From Anaerolineales bacterium (lineage in GTDB: Bacteria > Chloroflexota > Anaerolineae > Anaerolineales > UBA11579), in assembly GCA_019637805.1 (NCBI GenBank), contig JAHBVB010000001.1:447875-511874 (forward strand): 64,000 nt of DNA, in the 5' to 3' direction. Position numbers and translations under genes: made by a program. The notes beneath the pieces are model-generated. The model saw nothing but the letters and a program-made list of their open reading frames with translations, made no database searches and had not been told where the DNA came from. Below, piece after piece: positions 61,955 to 64,000 of this stretch; within the stretch, counting starts at the first letter, position 1, and the number at the start of each line of letters is the position of its first letter.

Positions 61955-62485
61955 ATGCTTACCGTAAAAATGGTCGTCACCGGCCCCTTCAGTGCAGGCA
62001 AAACAGAATTCATCCAAACCGTCAGTGAAATCGATGTAGTTTCCACCGAACGCAAGATCAGCAGCGCCGAAGAGCGCATTAAAGAGACCACCACGGTGGC
62101 CATGGACTTCGGCCGCATCACCGTGGATGACAACCTGGTGCTGTATCTGTTTGGCACGCCAGGGCAAAAACGCTTCGACTTTATGTGGGAGATCTTGTCT
62201 GAGGGCATGCTGGGTTTCATTGTCATGGTGGACAGCACCCGGCCCGAAACCTTCCGTGAAGCGCGCGGCATCCTCGAAGCGTTCCGGGCCTTCTCCCCCA
62301 CTCCTTATGTAGTGGCCGCCAGCAAGCAAGACCTGCCAGACGCCTGGGATCTGGACGACATGCGCGTGGCCTTGCGTCTGGAAGAAGGCGTCAAAATGCT
62401 GCCCTGCGTCTCCATGAACAAAGACAACGTCAAAACCGTGCTGCTGGAACTCCTCGAGAACATCCTCAACGAGCTGGACGCTTAG
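61955..62485 (+). CDS. Small Ras/Arf-like GTPase (COG2229/MglA type)
   Basis: 176 aa with GGGAG 7 nt before ATG. P-loop TGPFSAGKTEF (Lys16, Thr17), switch-I Thr in KETTTVAMD, switch-II FGTPGQKRF in the Arf-like form and the base-recognition motif ASKQD. Cycles between GTP and GDP as a cytoplasmic switch; DUF4388 upstream may be its partner or regulator. Confidence 0.88.
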   Translation: MLTVKMVVTGPFSAGKTEFIQTVSEIDVVSTERKISSAEERIKETTTVAMDFGRITVDDNLVLYLFGTPGQKRFDFMWEILSEGMLGFIVMVDSTRPETFREARGILEAFRAFSPTPYVVAASKQDLPDAWDLDDMRVALRLEEGVKMLPCVSMNKDNVKTVLLELLENILNELDA

Positions 62486-62550
62486 CCACACCGACCAAAT
62501 AGTACCAATGGGCCATGAGGGCATGGGGGCGGGCTACGTTCTCTGTCTAG

Positions 62551-62931
62551 ATGGACGCCAGTACGTTGCGTGCCTATCCACGCATTCCAATTCTTTTGCT
62601 GATCGAACAGGCAGACCTGCGCCAGATGCTGGTGGCTGGCCTGAGCCTGCAAGGTTACCTGCCTGGCACCAAGCCCACCACAGAAACGCAACTGGTCATC
62701 CTGCACAGCGGGCCAGACGACCCACCCGGCGCCCTGGCCAGCCAGTTGGCCGCATGGCAGGCTAAGGGAGTGCCGGTAATGGTGATATCCAGCGAAAGGG
62801 AAGCTGGATATGGAGAAGCCTGCTTGGAAATGGGCGCCAGCGAATACCTAAGCATGCCGTTTGAGCTGGAAGACCTGCTGGAGCGCATCCGGCTGTGCCT
62901 CTCCCTGCCCGCACAAACGCAAACGTTTTAG
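62551..62931 (+). CDS. Degenerate receiver-domain protein
   Basis: 126 aa, CheY-like fold by pattern (IPILLLIEQADLRQMLVAGL, VPVMVISSERE, MGASEYLSMPFELEDLLERI). The acidic pair is E19-Q20, the phosphoacceptor strand reads QLVILHSGPDD with no Asp at the right place, and the conserved Lys is Met102. It cannot be phosphorylated in the usual way, so it is probably a protein-binding pseudo-receiver in the GTPase module. Confidence 0.7.
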   Translation: MDASTLRAYPRIPILLLIEQADLRQMLVAGLSLQGYLPGTKPTTETQLVILHSGPDDPPGALASQLAAWQAKGVPVMVISSEREAGYGEACLEMGASEYLSMPFELEDLLERIRLCLSLPAQTQTF

Positions 62932-62969
62932 GCTAGAATCCAAGAAATTGGCATAGGAGTTTGAATCAT

Positions 62970-64000
62970 ATGAAAAAAGGGACATTCCTCGCCCTTGGTG
63001 TGGTCTTGTTGCTGGCGCTCGGCGCCTGCAATATGCCGGGCGGCAACTCTGCCGCTCAGGTGCAGACCGCCGCGGCAGAAACCGTAAGCGCTAACCTGAC
63101 CCAGAGCGCGCTGCTAACCCCTAGTGCCACCAACACTCCGGAACCCAGCCCCACGCCAGAGCCGAGCAACACACCGGACGTAACCAACACGCCACCGCCC
63201 ACCACCTCCAGCGGCGGCGGCACGGGCGGCAACAGCTGCGACAACATTCAATTCGTGTCTGATGTGACCATCCCGGATGGGCAGCAGGTGGCCGCCGGCA
63301 CGGAATTCACCAAGACCTGGCGCCTGCGCAATGCGGGCACCTGCACCTGGACCACAGGCTATGCCGTGGTATTTGTCAGCGGCAATTCGATGAGCGGCCC
63401 GGCCAGCCAGCCGTTGAGCGCCAACGTAGTGCCTGGCAGCACAGTGGACATTTCCGTAAAACTGATCGCGCCCACCAGCAGCGGTGAGCACACCGGCTAT
63501 TGGGCGCTGCGCAACACCAGCAACCAGAACTTCGGCAGTTTCTACGTGGTGATCAACTCGGGCAGTGGCGGCAGCAGTGGGGGCGGAAGCGGCAGCGGCA
63601 GCAACTTTAACGCCGTCAGCGTCGGCCAGATCGACGCCAACGGCGCCTTTGGTTCCGCCGCCCATGTCGGCGCCAACAACGACGTGGGCGTGCGCGGTTT
63701 TGTGGCCTTTGACATCTCAAAGATCCCCAGCAACGCCACCATCACGGAAGTCAAAGTGGACTTTAGCAGCTACGACACCATGGGCAACCCCTTTGACAGC
63801 CTGGGCTGTCTGCAGGGCTATGCCGGCAGTTTCTTCCCGTTGGACGCCGGCGACTACAACGCCAGCGGCGCCGGGCCGGACATGCAGTGGTGCAACAAGA
63901 CCGAGCTATCCACAGTGTTCATCAATGACGCCGTCAAGAGCCGCCTGCAGGCTGCCCTGGGCTCCTCCACGCTCGAGTACCAACTGCGCTTCACCGGTAC
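62970..64000 (+). CDS. Lipoprotein with NBR1-like Ig domain (3' partial)
   Basis: Runs off the right edge; 343 codons visible. AGGAG 10 nt before the ATG, and TAGAAT at 62934-62939. Lipobox ALGACN, Thr/Pro linker, then an NBR1-type Ig domain (about 90-190: AAGTEFTKTWRLRNAGTCTW, GEHTGYWALRN), a Gly/Ser linker and a further beta-domain (VGVRGFVAFDISKIPSNATI). A surface-binding role is likely; the ligand is unknown. Confidence 0.82.
   Translation, partial: MKKGTFLALGVVLLLALGACNMPGGNSAAQVQTAAAETVSANLTQSALLTPSATNTPEPSPTPEPSNTPDVTNTPPPTTSSGGGTGGNSCDNIQFVSDVTIPDGQQVAAGTEFTKTWRLRNAGTCTWTTGYAVVFVSGNSMSGPASQPLSANVVPGSTVDISVKLIAPTSSGEHTGYWALRNTSNQNFGSFYVVINSGSGGSSGGGSGSGSNFNAVSVGQIDANGAFGSAAHVGANNDVGVRGFVAFDISKIPSNATITEVKVDFSSYDTMGNPFDSLGCLQGYAGSFFPLDAGDYNASGAGPDMQWCNKTELSTVFINDAVKSRLQAALGSSTLEYQLRFTG

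Overview
The window reads as a chromosomal segment of a Chloroflexota bacterium, most likely class Anaerolineae. This is inferred from gene content and style: GC-rich coding DNA, frequent TTG/GTG starts, many start codons only 6-13 nt below a TATAAT/TATACT box (leaderless messages), Thr/Pro-spacer lipoproteins and surface proteins, sortases without lipopolysaccharide genes, and DUF4388/COG2229-type GTPase modules. There are no plasmid or phage structural genes, no insertion sequence and no CRISPR array. Two coding sequences are cut by the window edges (left: a sortase-domain surface protein; right: a lipoprotein with an NBR1-like Ig domain).

Layout. 1-2.5 kb: surface proteins (a protein carrying both LPATG and a sortase domain; a seven-repeat lipoprotein). 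2.5-10.5 kb: RNA processing and housekeeping (SpoU methylase, RNase D, beta-CASP nuclease, class-I amidotransferase, tRNA-Ser) and an ArsR/DUF2087-led run of small enzymes (VOC, DUF1697, two tandem YdeI paralogues plus a third short one). 10.5-13.5 kb: tRNA-Pro, rhomboid protease, small membrane proteins and a PfkB-fold protein without its catalytic Asp. 13.6-21.2 kb: cell-surface block with two more sortase-fold proteins, a Thr/Pro-repeat protein ending in an LIPVTG-hydrophobic-charged signal, a response regulator, a TadG-like protein and a beta-propeller lipoprotein. 21.2-25.6 kb: MarR-regulated ABC-2 exporter. 25.6-29.7 kb: asparagine synthetase, GT4 glycosyltransferase and two unknowns. 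29.7-34.5 kb: 2-oxoacid dehydrogenase E2, E1-beta and E1-alpha with a striking inverted repeat upstream, then a VOC protein, a thioesterase and an unknown protein with an in-frame hairpin cluster.

34.6-39.9 kb is the most accessory-looking part: nurA, a possible stand-alone HAS-barrel protein, a frameshifted four-helix-bundle (23S IVS family) gene and herA, whose 3' end is followed by a second diverged copy of its own tail, then an A+T-rich gene with an RNxxxHN HEPN-type motif and a decayed remnant. 39.9-43.3 kb: membrane protein, lytic transglycosylase and a two-component system. 43.4-48.8 kb, minus strand: the conserved translation cluster tRNA-Thr, tRNA-Tyr, tRNA-Thr, tuf, rpmG, tRNA-Trp, secE, nusG, rplK, rplA, (L10-type attenuator) rplJ, rplL. 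48.9-52.2 kb: yacL-like PIN/TRAM protein, cysS and rlmB as one operon. 52.5-60.7 kb: thioredoxin-TPR, site-2 protease, LysM lipoprotein, TPR protein, FmdB, DUF2089, inositol monophosphatase and PTS enzyme I. 60.9-64 kb: tRNA-Asn, then a DUF4388 protein, a small GTPase, a degenerate receiver and a lipoprotein.

Best candidates for something new are (i) the nurA-HAS-like-IVS-herA-HEPN locus with signs of recombination and (ii) the LPxTG-plus-sortase single polypeptide in a genome segment with three sortase-fold proteins. All family calls were made by reading motifs; no search was run.
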